A stretch of 64,000 nucleotides of DNA from Membranihabitans marinus. Lineage in GTDB: Bacteria > Bacteroidota > Bacteroidia > Chitinophagales > Saprospiraceae. The stretch is taken from positions 110,438 to 174,437 of the forward strand of contig NZ_JAHVHU010000013.1 in the NCBI RefSeq assembly GCF_019802045.1. The letters are read 5' to 3'. Positions 37,137-46,725 of this stretch are shown one piece after another; the stretch's first letter is position 1; each line of letters starts with the position of its first letter. The notes beneath the pieces were generated by a model that saw only the letters and a program-made list of their open reading frames with translations, did no database searches and had not been told where the DNA came from. A program made the translations under genes and the position numbers.

Positions 37137-40100
37137 ATGAAATACGTTGTACCCGCAATAGTCAAAGCAAAGATATATTTTGCAGATCCTCCCAAAAATG
37201 ACAGGTGGCTTCATCAAATATCAGCCATGGCTTTGGCGATTTTGACCACAATACTCGTCGGAGTACCGGCCTATTCGCAGATCATTGATGATGGGAGTGT
37301 AAATAACATAAACTTTAGTGGAGGAGTTCAAGACCTCACCATACCCAACAACAGTCAAATAGTGGCCATTTCTTTTGATTTGACAGGCGGAGATGGGGGC
37401 TATGCGCGGGTGCACGATTCTTACATTAATCCATTGCCGCCATTCAATACTATAAATGTTTCGCATAAGTCGAGTGGCGGAGCAGGAGCTAATACGATTG
37501 CTACTTTTCCGGTAGGCAATGGTCCCGGGGAGATTCCGCTGGGTTCAACAGTACGTTTTGTCGTTGGAGGTGCAGGTTCAAGCGGAAATTCCGGCGGTGC
37601 ACTAGGAGTTGGACTTTCTTATGGTGGTGGTGGTGGCGGATCTGCCGTGCTATATAATCCTCCCGGGCCCGCCGGATGGACTTTGCTGGCCGTAGCCGGT
37701 GGGGGTGGTGGTGCGTACCAGGGGATGTTTGCATACTTAGCAGTAGATAGTGAATCTGGACAAGGCGGTCGAGCCAGTACCAGTGGTGGGAGTGGGAATG
37801 GAGACGTCGGAGTGGGAAGTGGGGGCAGTGGAGGCTCCGGTGGTGGAGATGGAGGTCTTTTAGCGGTTGCCGGTGCCGGTGGTGGAGCAAATTCGGCAGG
37901 TGGTGGAATCACATGTGTCAGTTTCAATGGATCTTCCATTAATGGAGAAGGTGGTGCAGGTGGTAACTCAATGGGTTATGGAGGCTGGTCGGAAGGTTGC
38001 ACATCATTTTCCTGGAGTAATGGAGGTGCTGGATATGGTGGAGGTGGCGCCGGGTCTGGAGCCGCTGGTGGTGGCGGCGGCTATTCCGGTGGTGGCGCCG
38101 GTGGCTCCACTGGTCGTGGAGGTGGTGGCGGCAGTTATGTCAATCCGATAGCGCAGCCCGGTTCTTCAAAAACCAATGGAGGTACTGATGGATCTCCGGA
38201 TCATGGATCGATCTCTTATCAGGTGACCTTGAATCAACCACCAGTGGCCCAGTGTAAAGCAGCTACCATCTATCTGGATGCCAACGGAAATGCAAGCCTA
38301 GCTGCCGATGATATCGATGATGGAAGTTCTGATCCGGATGGAACGATCACCAATATAGCTGTAAGTAAATCGAATTTCACCTGTGCGGATCTTGGTGCCA
38401 ATCAAGTAACCTTGACGGTGACGGATAATAATGGGGCAACAGATGATTGCCAGGCTACGGTGACCGTGGTAGATACCATTAGCCCACAAGCCGTTTGTCA
38501 GGATATCACCGTTTATCTGGACGCCAATGGTCAAGCTTCTATTACAGCTGATGAAGTGGACGGCGGGTCCACGGATAATTGCTCGATTGATTCCAGATCG
38601 ATTGATGTATCTTCATTCACTTGTGCGGATGTCGGTTCACCAGTATCAGTGACTCTGACTGTCGAAGACCCGAGTGGTAATACCGATCAGTGTCAGGCTA
38701 CGGTGACCGTATTGGACACCGTCTCTCCGCTAGCTCTATGTCAGGATATTACAGTTCAACTTGATGCGACAGGCAATGCTTCGATTACTCCTGCCGATGT
38801 GGATAATGGATCTTCGGATGCCTGTGGAATAAAAACCATGAGCGTCAGTCCGACTTCGTTCACCTGTGCTGATGTAGATAATCCGGTCACCGTTACTTTG
38901 ACCGTGACAGACAATAATGATAATGTGAGTACGTGCACATCTGTTGTGACTGTAGAGGATAATGTTCCGCCGGTGGCCATTTGTCAAGATATCACTATCC
39001 AGCTGGATGAACAAGGTGAAGCTTCCATAGTTCCCACCGATGTAGATGGCGGGTCGAACGATGCCTGTGGGATTGCATCTTTTGTCGTCAACAAGACCGA
39101 TTTTACGTGTGGTGACCTGGGTTCGAATACGGTCACGTTGACCGTTACGGATGTGAACGGGAATTCAGCTACGTGCGATGCCACTGTAACCGTCGAAGAC
39201 AATATCATTCCCATCGTTCGGACACGCAATGTCACGGTGGTCCTGGATGAAAACGGCGAAGGAAATGTCACGGTAAGCACGATTAATAATGGCAGCACGG
39301 ATAATTGTTCCATCGTAGCCATGTGGTTGGAAGGGGAGACTGATTATGACTGTGGAAATACCGGTACCCATGAGGTGGTTTTAAAGGCTCGGGATCAGAG
39401 CGGAAACATTGGGAGCATGAATGCCTTTGTAACCGTGAAGTTTTACGAACCGGACTTTAAAAATATTCATGGTGTGGCCAACGGGGATACCATCCATATC
39501 GTAGATTGTCAGGTTCCGTGGCAAATATCGCGCTATGACCTGAATTATGATGAGATTATCAAGCACGGAACATTACAGGTTCATTCGTACAGAGCGGAAG
39601 TCCCGGAAAATGCGCCGTGGGGGATGTATGAAGTTTGGCGGTATGAATACGTGGTAGAGGATGCCTGTGCGCATACCTATACGTTCAACTACTATCTAGC
39701 CATGTACGACCTGGCCCCACCGGTGTATCAATGCTTCCCCAGGGATACCACGGTAGCCACTGCTGCAGATGTTCCACCTGTTGATCCGAAAGTGAAGATC
39801 ATTGACGTGTGTCAATATGTGGTGTGGGATAAAGTGATGACGATGCCGGTTTTGGATATATCCAGCGGAGATACACTTGGGTTTACCCGCCGCTGGATGG
39901 CGCGGGATCCATCCGGGCATGAAAGCTTCCAGGATCAGATGATCTGGTTGGGATCGGGAGATCGTAAGCAGTATAGTATGATTACCGGTCGCATCGCAGA
40001 TGAGGATCACGTCCTAAACGCTAAGTTCGACGGTGAAGCCGGGACCAATGGATTGCCCGTGAGCCTGTACCGTCTCGATGTGGAAGCAGGAACACGAACC

Positions 40101-40634
40101 CACGTCAGTTCTTGGACTACGGGTGACTGGCAGGGCGCACAGGGAACGTATTACTTTTTACCGGAACACCCTGGTCAGTATCAGGTGAAGATTGATACAG
40201 CCATTTGTCTGATTGATACTTTGAAATTTAATAAGCAGTTGTGGTCGGATACCCTGACGGTCGCAGCCGGGGAATCTGTGGATCAAGGTTGGGTCCTTAC
40301 GGAATCGTGTTTGGGAAATGCGGTCATTCATTCCATGGCAACAGAACGACCAGCAGCTGAATCAGAAATGATTCGCACGAATGAACCCATGGAAAAAACC
40401 TGGGACCTGTATCCCAATCCGGCCAGGGAATATCTGAAACTCAATATTCAGAGTGATGAGGTATTGGATTACCGTATATATGACGCACTGGGACGTGCTG
40501 TGAAATCAGGTCAGTATCAACAAGGGAAAACCATCGATGTTCATGGTTTGAATACGGGTTTATACCATCTCCAGTTGCGTGAGCAGAATCAGTTGCTGGG
40601 TACGAAAAGGGTTTTAGTGATTTCATATTATTGA
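37137..40634 (+). CDS. Large secreted surface protein: Gly-rich domain, five HYR-like repeats, T9SS sorting domain
   Basis: 1165 aa. An extended signal peptide (about 48 residues) is followed by a glycine-rich region (about residues 84-334, with runs such as GGGGGYSGGGAGG) resembling the ALK-type glycine-rich domain. Then five HYR-like repeats (about 368-767, each with conserved Cys pairs and the pattern QDITVYLDANGQASIT ... TCAD ... VTLTVTD), and a module shared with the next gene (about 783-935). A Cna_B-like beta-sandwich (about 940-1050) and a type IX secretion C-terminal domain (WDLYPNPAREYLKLNIQS to the end) complete it. Likely a cell-surface adhesin; no enzyme site is seen. Confidence 0.85.
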   Translation: MKYVVPAIVKAKIYFADPPKNDRWLHQISAMALAILTTILVGVPAYSQIIDDGSVNNINFSGGVQDLTIPNNSQIVAISFDLTGGDGGYARVHDSYINPLPPFNTINVSHKSSGGAGANTIATFPVGNGPGEIPLGSTVRFVVGGAGSSGNSGGALGVGLSYGGGGGGSAVLYNPPGPAGWTLLAVAGGGGGAYQGMFAYLAVDSESGQGGRASTSGGSGNGDVGVGSGGSGGSGGGDGGLLAVAGAGGGANSAGGGITCVSFNGSSINGEGGAGGNSMGYGGWSEGCTSFSWSNGGAGYGGGGAGSGAAGGGGGYSGGGAGGSTGRGGGGGSYVNPIAQPGSSKTNGGTDGSPDHGSISYQVTLNQPPVAQCKAATIYLDANGNASLAADDIDDGSSDPDGTITNIAVSKSNFTCADLGANQVTLTVTDNNGATDDCQATVTVVDTISPQAVCQDITVYLDANGQASITADEVDGGSTDNCSIDSRSIDVSSFTCADVGSPVSVTLTVEDPSGNTDQCQATVTVLDTVSPLALCQDITVQLDATGNASITPADVDNGSSDACGIKTMSVSPTSFTCADVDNPVTVTLTVTDNNDNVSTCTSVVTVEDNVPPVAICQDITIQLDEQGEASIVPTDVDGGSNDACGIASFVVNKTDFTCGDLGSNTVTLTVTDVNGNSATCDATVTVEDNIIPIVRTRNVTVVLDENGEGNVTVSTINNGSTDNCSIVAMWLEGETDYDCGNTGTHEVVLKARDQSGNIGSMNAFVTVKFYEPDFKNIHGVANGDTIHIVDCQVPWQISRYDLNYDEIIKHGTLQVHSYRAEVPENAPWGMYEVWRYEYVVEDACAHTYTFNYYLAMYDLAPPVYQCFPRDTTVATAADVPPVDPKVKIIDVCQYVVWDKVMTMPVLDISSGDTLGFTRRWMARDPSGHESFQDQMIWLGSGDRKQYSMITGRIADEDHVLNAKFDGEAGTNGLPVSLYRLDVEAGTRTHVSSWTTGDWQGAQGTYYFLPEHPGQYQVKIDTAICLIDTLKFNKQLWSDTLTVAAGESVDQGWVLTESCLGNAVIHSMATERPAAESEMIRTNEPMEKTWDLYPNPAREYLKLNIQSDEVLDYRIYDALGRAVKSGQYQQGKTIDVHGLNTGLYHLQLREQNQLLGTKRVLVISYY

Positions 40635-40996
40635 TTTCAGAATTCAGATTAGTATTAGCAGGTGTGGGACGCATGGAGTTGAATGAAGAGGAACAGCATG
40701 GGTCCCACGCCTGACTTTTACGAATGGTGTATAGCATATGCAACAGAGTAGGGGATGACCAGAACCAGTATTTGTCAGAGTTCCTGTGAATAGCGTCTAG
40801 GATATTTTGCATATAAAGCACGGATAGACAACATATATAAGTGGAATAATGATGGCCGTGGTGGACAAGTCGGATTAATTTTTAGTGCTCATAAAATTAT
40901 CCTGTTTGACCGTCTTGAAGATGAGTAGGGTTGTACCGGGAGTGTTGTACTTGTGTAAATTAGTTGCTGCAGGTAGGACCACATGCAGACATTTAT
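40635..40996. other. Gap after the large surface-protein gene
   Basis: No gene. It holds the hairpin at 40659-40713 and AT-rich DNA. Confidence 0.5.
40659..40718 (+). terminator. Terminator-like hairpin of the large surface-protein gene
   Basis: CAGGTGTGGGAC (40659-40670) pairs with GTCCCACGCCTG (40702-40713), one G-T wobble, followed by ACTTTTA. The loop is long (31 nt) and itself carries CATGG words. Confidence 0.5.
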
Positions 40997-41079
40997 TAGG
41001 GGATATTTCCCCTATTTTAATTTATTTCTCTGTAATATCTGTCAATGGTTTGTTAAGTTAGAAAAATTGTACTATATTT
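40997..41079 (+). promoter_or_regulatory. Putative promoter with TAGGGG-N6-CCCCTA operator
   Basis: TAGGGG-ATATTT-CCCCTA (40997-41014) is a perfect 18-bp palindrome. A TATATTTA box lies at 41073-41080. The element is the counterpart of 36838-36910 and stands 262 bp upstream of the paralogous secreted gene. Confidence 0.6.
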
Positions 41080-41275
41080 AAAGTGCATGATAAGATTAAA
41101 ACCCAAAAGGATTCCTGTCTGATTATGGAGTTAAATGCGATGTTTAACCTCATTGCTCAAATGTCGGATCGAAAGGGTAATTAAATTAATGTGGAAATCA
41201 ATCTGTTCACCTATTGAATACAACTGGATTGATTTGCAGTATAATTTTGATTTTCAACACTTAAATTATATTATC

Positions 41276-42352
41276 ATGAAGACGCCCTTAACTTATTTTT
41301 ACCGTTTGGCCCGGATTGCCACACAGTACCCCAAGTTTTATCCAATTCGTTTTACTTTGTCCATTATTGGAACCTTCCTCCTTTTCTTGAGCGGAAGTGT
41401 TATGTTGAATGCACAAGATGAATGTGATATTAATAATGGGTGGTGGGATGCAAAGTATTTGACTTTGAAGAGTGGCCTGGAAGATGGCGATACCGTCCAT
41501 ATGAATAGTTGCCAGGTGCCATGGGGTATCAGCCCGACTGATTTGGAGTATTATGAATATTTGAAATACAGACAATGTCGCAGAGAACTATGCAAAATAT
41601 GCGAAGGTCCCATCATAGCAGTACGGGATCGGTTAAATGGTTTCTATCCGAAGTATAGAAGGTCCTGCACAAAAATTAAAACCTTTTGCTATATAATGGA
41701 CTTGCCTGACGATGCGCCGGAAGGGATGTATCAACTTTGGAAGTATGAATACATTGTGGAGGATGTGTATTGCTACCGGAAGTATAAATTAACATTCTAT
41801 GTGGGATTATATGATAATGGTGCCCCCGTGTACCAATGTTTTCCAGCCGATACGACCGTAGCTTCACCGGCTGATCTTCCGCCGGTTGATGAAAAAGTGC
41901 AAATTATTGATTTTTGTCAATATGTGGACTGGTGGAATGTCGAAACCACGGCAGTTGTGGACACGGTGAGTGGTGATACCACTTGTTTTGTCCGGACATG
42001 GTCTGCCGGGGACCCATCCGGTAATGAAAGCTCCAAGGAGCAGAAAATATGGATAAGTTCTGATACGGTTGGTGTCGATTCTCTGTCTCAGATGGTTTCC
42101 CGATCGCACGCGCGTCATGGAGATTGGTCGGTTTATCCGAATCCGGCAAAAAACAGGATCTATGTTAGTATCCAATCCGATGAAGAAATGAACTATACTC
42201 TTTTCGACGGCTTGGGAAGATCGGTTCGCCATGGGGTTTATTATCAGGGACAAGCTATTCCGGTGGAGAAGTTAAGCCCTGGAATCTATCATCTTCAGAT
42301 GCGATCAAACAATGACTTTATTGGAGCCAAACAAATCATATTGATGGAATAA
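41276..42352 (+). CDS. Secreted T9SS protein, paralog of the large surface protein's C-terminal half
   Basis: 358 aa. An extended signal peptide ends at about SVMLNAQ (residue 46-47). The middle is homologous to residues about 783-935 of the large protein: GDTVHMNSCQVPWGIS, DDAPEGMYQLWKYEYIVED, YQCFPADTTVASPADLPPVD and DPSGNESS. It lacks the Gly-rich, HYR and Cna_B-like parts. A Cys-rich insertion (about residues 98-143, YRQCRRELCKICEG then RRSCTKIKTFCYI) is present only here. The C-terminus (WSVYPNPAKNRIYVSIQSD) is a T9SS sorting domain. The start at 41276 gives the same kind of N-terminus as the paralog. It is followed by a strong terminator. Confidence 0.83.
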   Translation: MKTPLTYFYRLARIATQYPKFYPIRFTLSIIGTFLLFLSGSVMLNAQDECDINNGWWDAKYLTLKSGLEDGDTVHMNSCQVPWGISPTDLEYYEYLKYRQCRRELCKICEGPIIAVRDRLNGFYPKYRRSCTKIKTFCYIMDLPDDAPEGMYQLWKYEYIVEDVYCYRKYKLTFYVGLYDNGAPVYQCFPADTTVASPADLPPVDEKVQIIDFCQYVDWWNVETTAVVDTVSGDTTCFVRTWSAGDPSGNESSKEQKIWISSDTVGVDSLSQMVSRSHARHGDWSVYPNPAKNRIYVSIQSDEEMNYTLFDGLGRSVRHGVYYQGQAIPVEKLSPGIYHLQMRSNNDFIGAKQIILME

Positions 42353-42733
42353 ATGGTGAAAAACGTGTAAATTACGTACAGTGCTAAACACCGCTAACAC
42401 AGCCTTCAGAATCTTCCGGATCTGAAGGCTTTTTTATGGTTGATGTACCTAGTACCATTTGAATTCATAATTGCCGCATATATTCCGAAATATACTTCGA
42501 TTCCCTTCGTCAGAAATACTCGGTAAATCCAGTTATGCCTCCATTTTTTTTCTTGACAATCTTTGAGTATTTACAAAGTCTTATATGGCATTATCAAATA
42601 CAATTGAATAGGGGACAGGCAGAAAGATCATTTTCTTAAGATTTGGAACGAAGTGTTAAAACAGGAATCACGCAAAAACTATTGGAAGCAAAGCTCGTTA
42701 GGCTTTTTTATTAAATTAAAACCTATTTTAGTT
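42353..42733. other. Gap with terminator before the YceI gene
   Basis: Contains the terminator at 42401-42435 and no gene. Confidence 0.6.
42401..42435 (+). terminator. Rho-independent terminator
   Basis: AGCCTTCAGA (42401-42410) pairs with TCTGAAGGCT (42421-42430) and is followed by TTTTTA. Confidence 0.9.
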
Positions 42734-43360
42734 ATGTTGAAGATTGCAGCACTTTTTATTGCACTTTCGGGGATGTTTTTCAATTCCCAGCCTGATCCTG
42801 TGCAGCCAACCAATTTTGATGAAGCTACAAAAGTGATCATTGATCCGACGAAGAGTACGTTGCGTTGGGATGGTTATAAGGTAACCGGACAGCACCATGG
42901 AAGTGTGGCGATCGAGTCTGGAGAGTTAATTTTTGATGGGGGACAATTAAAGTCTGGCCGGTTTGTAATGGATATGCCATCTATCGAGGTACACGATTTG
43001 GAAGGAGAATATCGTACGAAACTTGAGAACCATTTAAAATCGGATGATTTCTTTGGTGTGGCTTCTCATCCGAAAGCAACTTTTGAGATCGATAAAGCCA
43101 TTCCTTATGGAACCACCGGTTTGTACAAAGTGGAGGGACAGTTAACCATAAAAAAAATTACAAAGCCCATTAAGTTTGAAGCACAGGTTGATCATAAGAA
43201 TGGTGTGATGACCGCCACTGCTGATATCCAAATCGACCGGAGCGAGTATAATGTCAGATATGGTTCAGGTTCGTTTTTTGATAACCTGGGTGATAAAACC
43301 ATCTACGATGAGTTTGATATTAAGGTAAAACTTGTAGGGAACGCCGAAACAGCCAATTAA
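42734..43360 (+). CDS. YceI family periplasmic lipid-binding-like protein
   Basis: 208 aa. A signal peptide ends near FFNSQ (residue 17-18). The mature part contains the YceI beta-barrel pattern: IDPTKSTLRWDGYKVTGQHHG, SGELIFDGGQLKSGRFVMDM, LKSDDFFGVASHPKATFE and ATADIQIDRSEYNVRYGSG. Family members bind isoprenoid or amphiphilic lipids. The start at 42734 was preferred because the in-frame ATG-like start at 42653 would add a 27-residue basic tail that ends where the signal peptide begins. Confidence 0.88.
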   Translation: MLKIAALFIALSGMFFNSQPDPVQPTNFDEATKVIIDPTKSTLRWDGYKVTGQHHGSVAIESGELIFDGGQLKSGRFVMDMPSIEVHDLEGEYRTKLENHLKSDDFFGVASHPKATFEIDKAIPYGTTGLYKVEGQLTIKKITKPIKFEAQVDHKNGVMTATADIQIDRSEYNVRYGSGSFFDNLGDKTIYDEFDIKVKLVGNAETAN

Positions 43361-43394
43361 GGATATTTGAAAAAAATTCTTGCAATTGCATGAT

Positions 43395-43424
43395 AAAAAA
43401 AGCCTTCCATTCGGAAGGCTTTTC
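43395..43424. terminator. Bidirectional terminator after the YceI gene
   Basis: AAAAAAGCCTTCC-ATTC-GGAAGGCTTTTCTT is a symmetrical stem-loop with A and T flanks, about 35 bp after the YceI stop. Confidence 0.85.
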
Positions 43425-43550
43425 TTATTAATGATGGGTCATTTTTACCTGCACCGGTTGGGAATGGTGGGAAAAAAAATATGGGGTGCCGGCAGATGGG
43501 GTAGCGGGCTTACCCATTACCATCTGCCCTGGATTCACCTTTCCACTCAT

Positions 43551-43654
43551 GTTATTCTACCCATGTACCATACCTTACGGCACGGAAATTTTGCCACGGC
43601 TTGTTATTCTACCCATGTACCATACCTGATGGCACGGAAATTCTGCCACGGCTT
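43551..43654. repeat. Two tandem copies of a 52-bp unit
   Basis: GTTATTCTACCCATGTACCATACC opens each unit and GGCACGGAAATT (TT or TC) TGCCACGGCTT closes it, at 43551-43602 and 43603-43654. Five positions differ. Located between convergent genes. Confidence 0.8.
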
Positions 43655-43671
43655 GTTTTTCTTAACCTCCC

Positions 43672-46600
43672 TTATTGAAATATCCCAATCTGGCTTAAAG
43701 GTGTATCGCGTAGTTTTTCAGATACCCCAAAATTCTCTAGTGACATTCGGAAACTCAAACGCTTCCACAGATTTCCTTGCTCCTTGTGAATATTCATAAT
43801 TTCCTCAGAACCGAACAAGGGTAGGTAAATGGCGACTGGCCATTTATCGCGGCCGAGTTGAATACCACCACTGTAGAGAAAAGTTGAACCGGTTCCGGAG
43901 GGGGTTGCATCATCATAAATTCCCAAATCAACATATGGTTTCAACGGGAATTTTTTCCCTATAACGGGTAAATCCAGGCTGAGGTTGATGGCGCCAAGAA
44001 ATGAGTTGGAATTTCCGGTGACCATAGCATAGCTGGATCCCAGGTAGTTTTTAAACCCTCCATCTTCCATTCGTATCTGACGCTTTAAGATTCCGCTGGA
44101 TTGCTCCGAACGATCGAAAAAGTAGCCGTCAAATGCGTAATCGTGGTAACTTTGGCTCGATATGCCCAATGTTCCCGGGACCAGATAATTGGCAACAGAA
44201 CCTATATTTCGAGCGCTGTTCACGGGAAATCCTCCCAAATAAAACCGGGCATAGACTCGCTGTTCCGGAGCATAAGCGTAGTCGGTTTTGAGCTCCACCG
44301 ATGTTTTTAGGTATTGTTCAGCGCTGTTCTGAAAACCATCATAGGAAAGAAATTCAGCTTTAAGATTTACTTCTACATTGTTGACGGGAGAGTATTTGCG
44401 GAGCTGAAAGTGAGCCCGGGGGTATACCCGCCAAAAATTCTCTTTTTGATCAAATTCACCCATATCATTGAAAGCTGGGGTTTGTTGATTGACAATGGGT
44501 GCAGAAATCTTTAAGGTCTTGTACCAGGGATTGAATTTGTCTGAAGTCTGGAATGCGATTTTGAAGTGCGGGTTTATTCTGAAGTAATTCAAATGGTATC
44601 CTGCTTCCTCATTGGCCTGGTAGGAATACCGTTTGGCTGACCACCCAAAGTTTATATAGCGCATCGCAGAGTTGTTTTTCGGCAGAAAATAATCCATGCC
44701 AGCCAATCCGACGATTTCATTGGACCCCACACCAAATCCGGGTTGTACGTAAAATTCAAAATTATTTCCTGGTAAGGTGATGTTGTGCAAACCGAGGCCA
44801 AAGGTGGCACCGTCGATGTAGTTGTAACTAATATAGGGATCAAACCATATTTTGTTAATACCGGGATTGTTCAGACCTGCTACAGGGTTAAGAAACTTTT
44901 GTTTCCGAACCGGGATGAATTCGTATTTGTTGTTGTGTGGAGTTTGATCGATGACAAGGCGATGATCCACGGCAAAATAATCATAATCATCCATAGGAAA
45001 AGACACCGTAGTGGTTCCTTTAAAATCTTTTGTGGTGCGTGTAGCCATCACTTTAGCACCATCGTAGGCCTTGAGAGTGACCGGCGCAGGAATTGATCCG
45101 CGGTTCTCGACAGTAACCCGGTACATGTCACCGTCTGGTTTTACCTCCGTGATCGCTACATCATACGGCTTCATAGTGGTTAATATATCGTCAAAAAACC
45201 AACTAAAATCCCTTTGTTCAGGATCATTTTTTACAAAAACACGCCTTAAGTCGTCAATGGTCGGGTGAGAAAACCGATGATTTTGATAAAAGTCGATGAT
45301 GTTTTGCTTAAACTGTGCGGGACCAGTTACTTCTTCCAGCTTTTGGAACAGCGTGGGGGGAATCATATATCCATTGAAATAATACTGCATCAAGTCCATG
45401 TCGTGGGTGTGGGTGTTGACTGGGACCAGATCACCGCGTTGATATGACCCCAGGTAAAGCAATTGATTGAAGTCCAGGTCAGTTCGAGCATACATAAACT
45501 GGAAATTGCGTGACTCGATCCCATAATGCTGATCCATGTATTTGTTTTCGTAAAAACTATTGATCCCTTCATCGAGGTAAGGAGATTTTCGTTCATTGAA
45601 ACCCAATATACCCTGAAACCAGTTGTGACCTACTTCATGAGCAATGACGCGATCCAGGCTCATTGGGTTTGGGGTAGGACCTATTAAAGTAATCATCGGA
45701 TATTCCATGCCTGATCCTGTGTTCAGTGGACCCACGACGACACTGACCTGGGGGTAGGGGTAGGGCGCCACCTCCTGCGAATAGAACCGAAGCGAGCGTT
45801 CCAGCATTTCAATCGGCGAGAGGTTGTTGTTAACGACTCCTTCAATCTGGGGAACCAGGGAGTCGGCTACTTTTACATCGTTGAGGATGTAATTCTTGGG
45901 AGCGTAATAGTGAAGATCTACCGGATGCCCGTTATCCAGCGTGATGGATTTGTGCACCGAGATCATGTCATCGCCGGCAAACCAGGCAAAGTCAAGCACG
46001 TTCTCGGCTATGAATGTGTGCCGCACATGACTGGTATCGACGACTGATGAATCAGTCTTGACACCTGTAGCACCGATTTTGTAACTTTTGGGAACCTCGA
46101 TAGATACCTTGTAATCACCAAATTCAGAAAAATACTCGCCCATTTCGAGATATGGAAAAAGATGCCAGCCTTCCTGGTCGTATACGGCTGCCTTGGGGAA
46201 CCATTGGGTGAGCGCAAAAAAATGAGGTGCCCAGCCTCCACGGGAAAAAATATATGGAATTTTGGAAGTAAATGAAATATCAATGTTGGTCGAACTGCCA
46301 GACGACAGGGGAGTTGGGAGAACAACGGACACATATTCGATGTTGTTCTTAGGGTGGGTCCATGCCAATTCATCTCCATTTTGTGTGAATGCGATTTCCT
46401 GATATCCGCCCATTTTTTCTTCATCTGCCCAGTAAAATTTACTGTCATTGGAGGCCAGATTCTGACGGTCAAAAAAACTTCCTTTATCCTTATAGGCATT
46501 GTTCCAAAGATGAAGTTTTATTTCACTTAATGCCTCCGGTGAATTATTGTGATAGGTCATCGTTAACTCCCCGGAAAGGGTTTTTTTTGCTGTGTCGAGC

Positions 46601-46725
46601 GATACATCGATCACATAGTCCACTTGCTGTTGCCATTCTTGAGATCGTCCGGGTAGCAGGCTAAGCGTCAAGAGAAGGATGGTAAAAAACGTCTTTGCAG
46701 TGATGAATGCATTCTGGTTTTCCAT
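43672..46725 (-). CDS. Very long M1 family metallopeptidase with beta-barrel-like C-terminus
   Basis: 1017 aa. A signal peptide is present (residues about 1-28). The N-terminal 640 residues form an M1 (gluzincin) catalytic region: zinc motif HEVGHNW (His363, Glu364, His367) and the third ligand Glu386 in YLDEGINSFYE, 19 residues after the second His, plus GSGMEYPM as the GAMEN-like exopeptidase loop. The C-terminal 380 residues alternate strands (for example YPRAHFQLRKYSPV and PVIGKKFPLKPYVDLGIYDD) like an outer-membrane barrel. Typical M1 enzymes are 600-900 aa, so the last part is an addition. It probably anchors peptidase activity to the outer membrane. Confidence 0.85.
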   Translation of the reverse strand: MENQNAFITAKTFFTILLLTLSLLPGRSQEWQQQVDYVIDVSLDTAKKTLSGELTMTYHNNSPEALSEIKLHLWNNAYKDKGSFFDRQNLASNDSKFYWADEEKMGGYQEIAFTQNGDELAWTHPKNNIEYVSVVLPTPLSSGSSTNIDISFTSKIPYIFSRGGWAPHFFALTQWFPKAAVYDQEGWHLFPYLEMGEYFSEFGDYKVSIEVPKSYKIGATGVKTDSSVVDTSHVRHTFIAENVLDFAWFAGDDMISVHKSITLDNGHPVDLHYYAPKNYILNDVKVADSLVPQIEGVVNNNLSPIEMLERSLRFYSQEVAPYPYPQVSVVVGPLNTGSGMEYPMITLIGPTPNPMSLDRVIAHEVGHNWFQGILGFNERKSPYLDEGINSFYENKYMDQHYGIESRNFQFMYARTDLDFNQLLYLGSYQRGDLVPVNTHTHDMDLMQYYFNGYMIPPTLFQKLEEVTGPAQFKQNIIDFYQNHRFSHPTIDDLRRVFVKNDPEQRDFSWFFDDILTTMKPYDVAITEVKPDGDMYRVTVENRGSIPAPVTLKAYDGAKVMATRTTKDFKGTTTVSFPMDDYDYFAVDHRLVIDQTPHNNKYEFIPVRKQKFLNPVAGLNNPGINKIWFDPYISYNYIDGATFGLGLHNITLPGNNFEFYVQPGFGVGSNEIVGLAGMDYFLPKNNSAMRYINFGWSAKRYSYQANEEAGYHLNYFRINPHFKIAFQTSDKFNPWYKTLKISAPIVNQQTPAFNDMGEFDQKENFWRVYPRAHFQLRKYSPVNNVEVNLKAEFLSYDGFQNSAEQYLKTSVELKTDYAYAPEQRVYARFYLGGFPVNSARNIGSVANYLVPGTLGISSQSYHDYAFDGYFFDRSEQSSGILKRQIRMEDGGFKNYLGSSYAMVTGNSNSFLGAINLSLDLPVIGKKFPLKPYVDLGIYDDATPSGTGSTFLYSGGIQLGRDKWPVAIYLPLFGSEEIMNIHKEQGNLWKRLSFRMSLENFGVSEKLRDTPLSQIGIFQ

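Larger units (their letters stand above)
43361..43671. other. Gap with terminator and tandem repeat
   Basis: Holds the terminator at 43395-43424 and a 52-bp tandem repeat at 43551-43654. A plus-strand frame covers 43380-43799 but is out of context and overlaps the M1 peptidase gene, so it is not called. Confidence 0.6.

Noticed and set aside
37501..37939. Histidine- and proline-rich frames on the minus strand
   Set aside because: They are the antisense of the glycine-rich domain, and their odd composition follows from GGN codons.
43575..43602. GGCACGGAAATTTTGC resembles a sigma-54 promoter (GG ... GC)
   Set aside because: The GG to GC spacing is 14, not the required 12, and it lies in a tandem repeat between convergent genes.
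43380..43799. Plus-strand 139-residue frame
   Set aside because: It reads through a terminator and a tandem repeat and into the antisense of the M1 peptidase.
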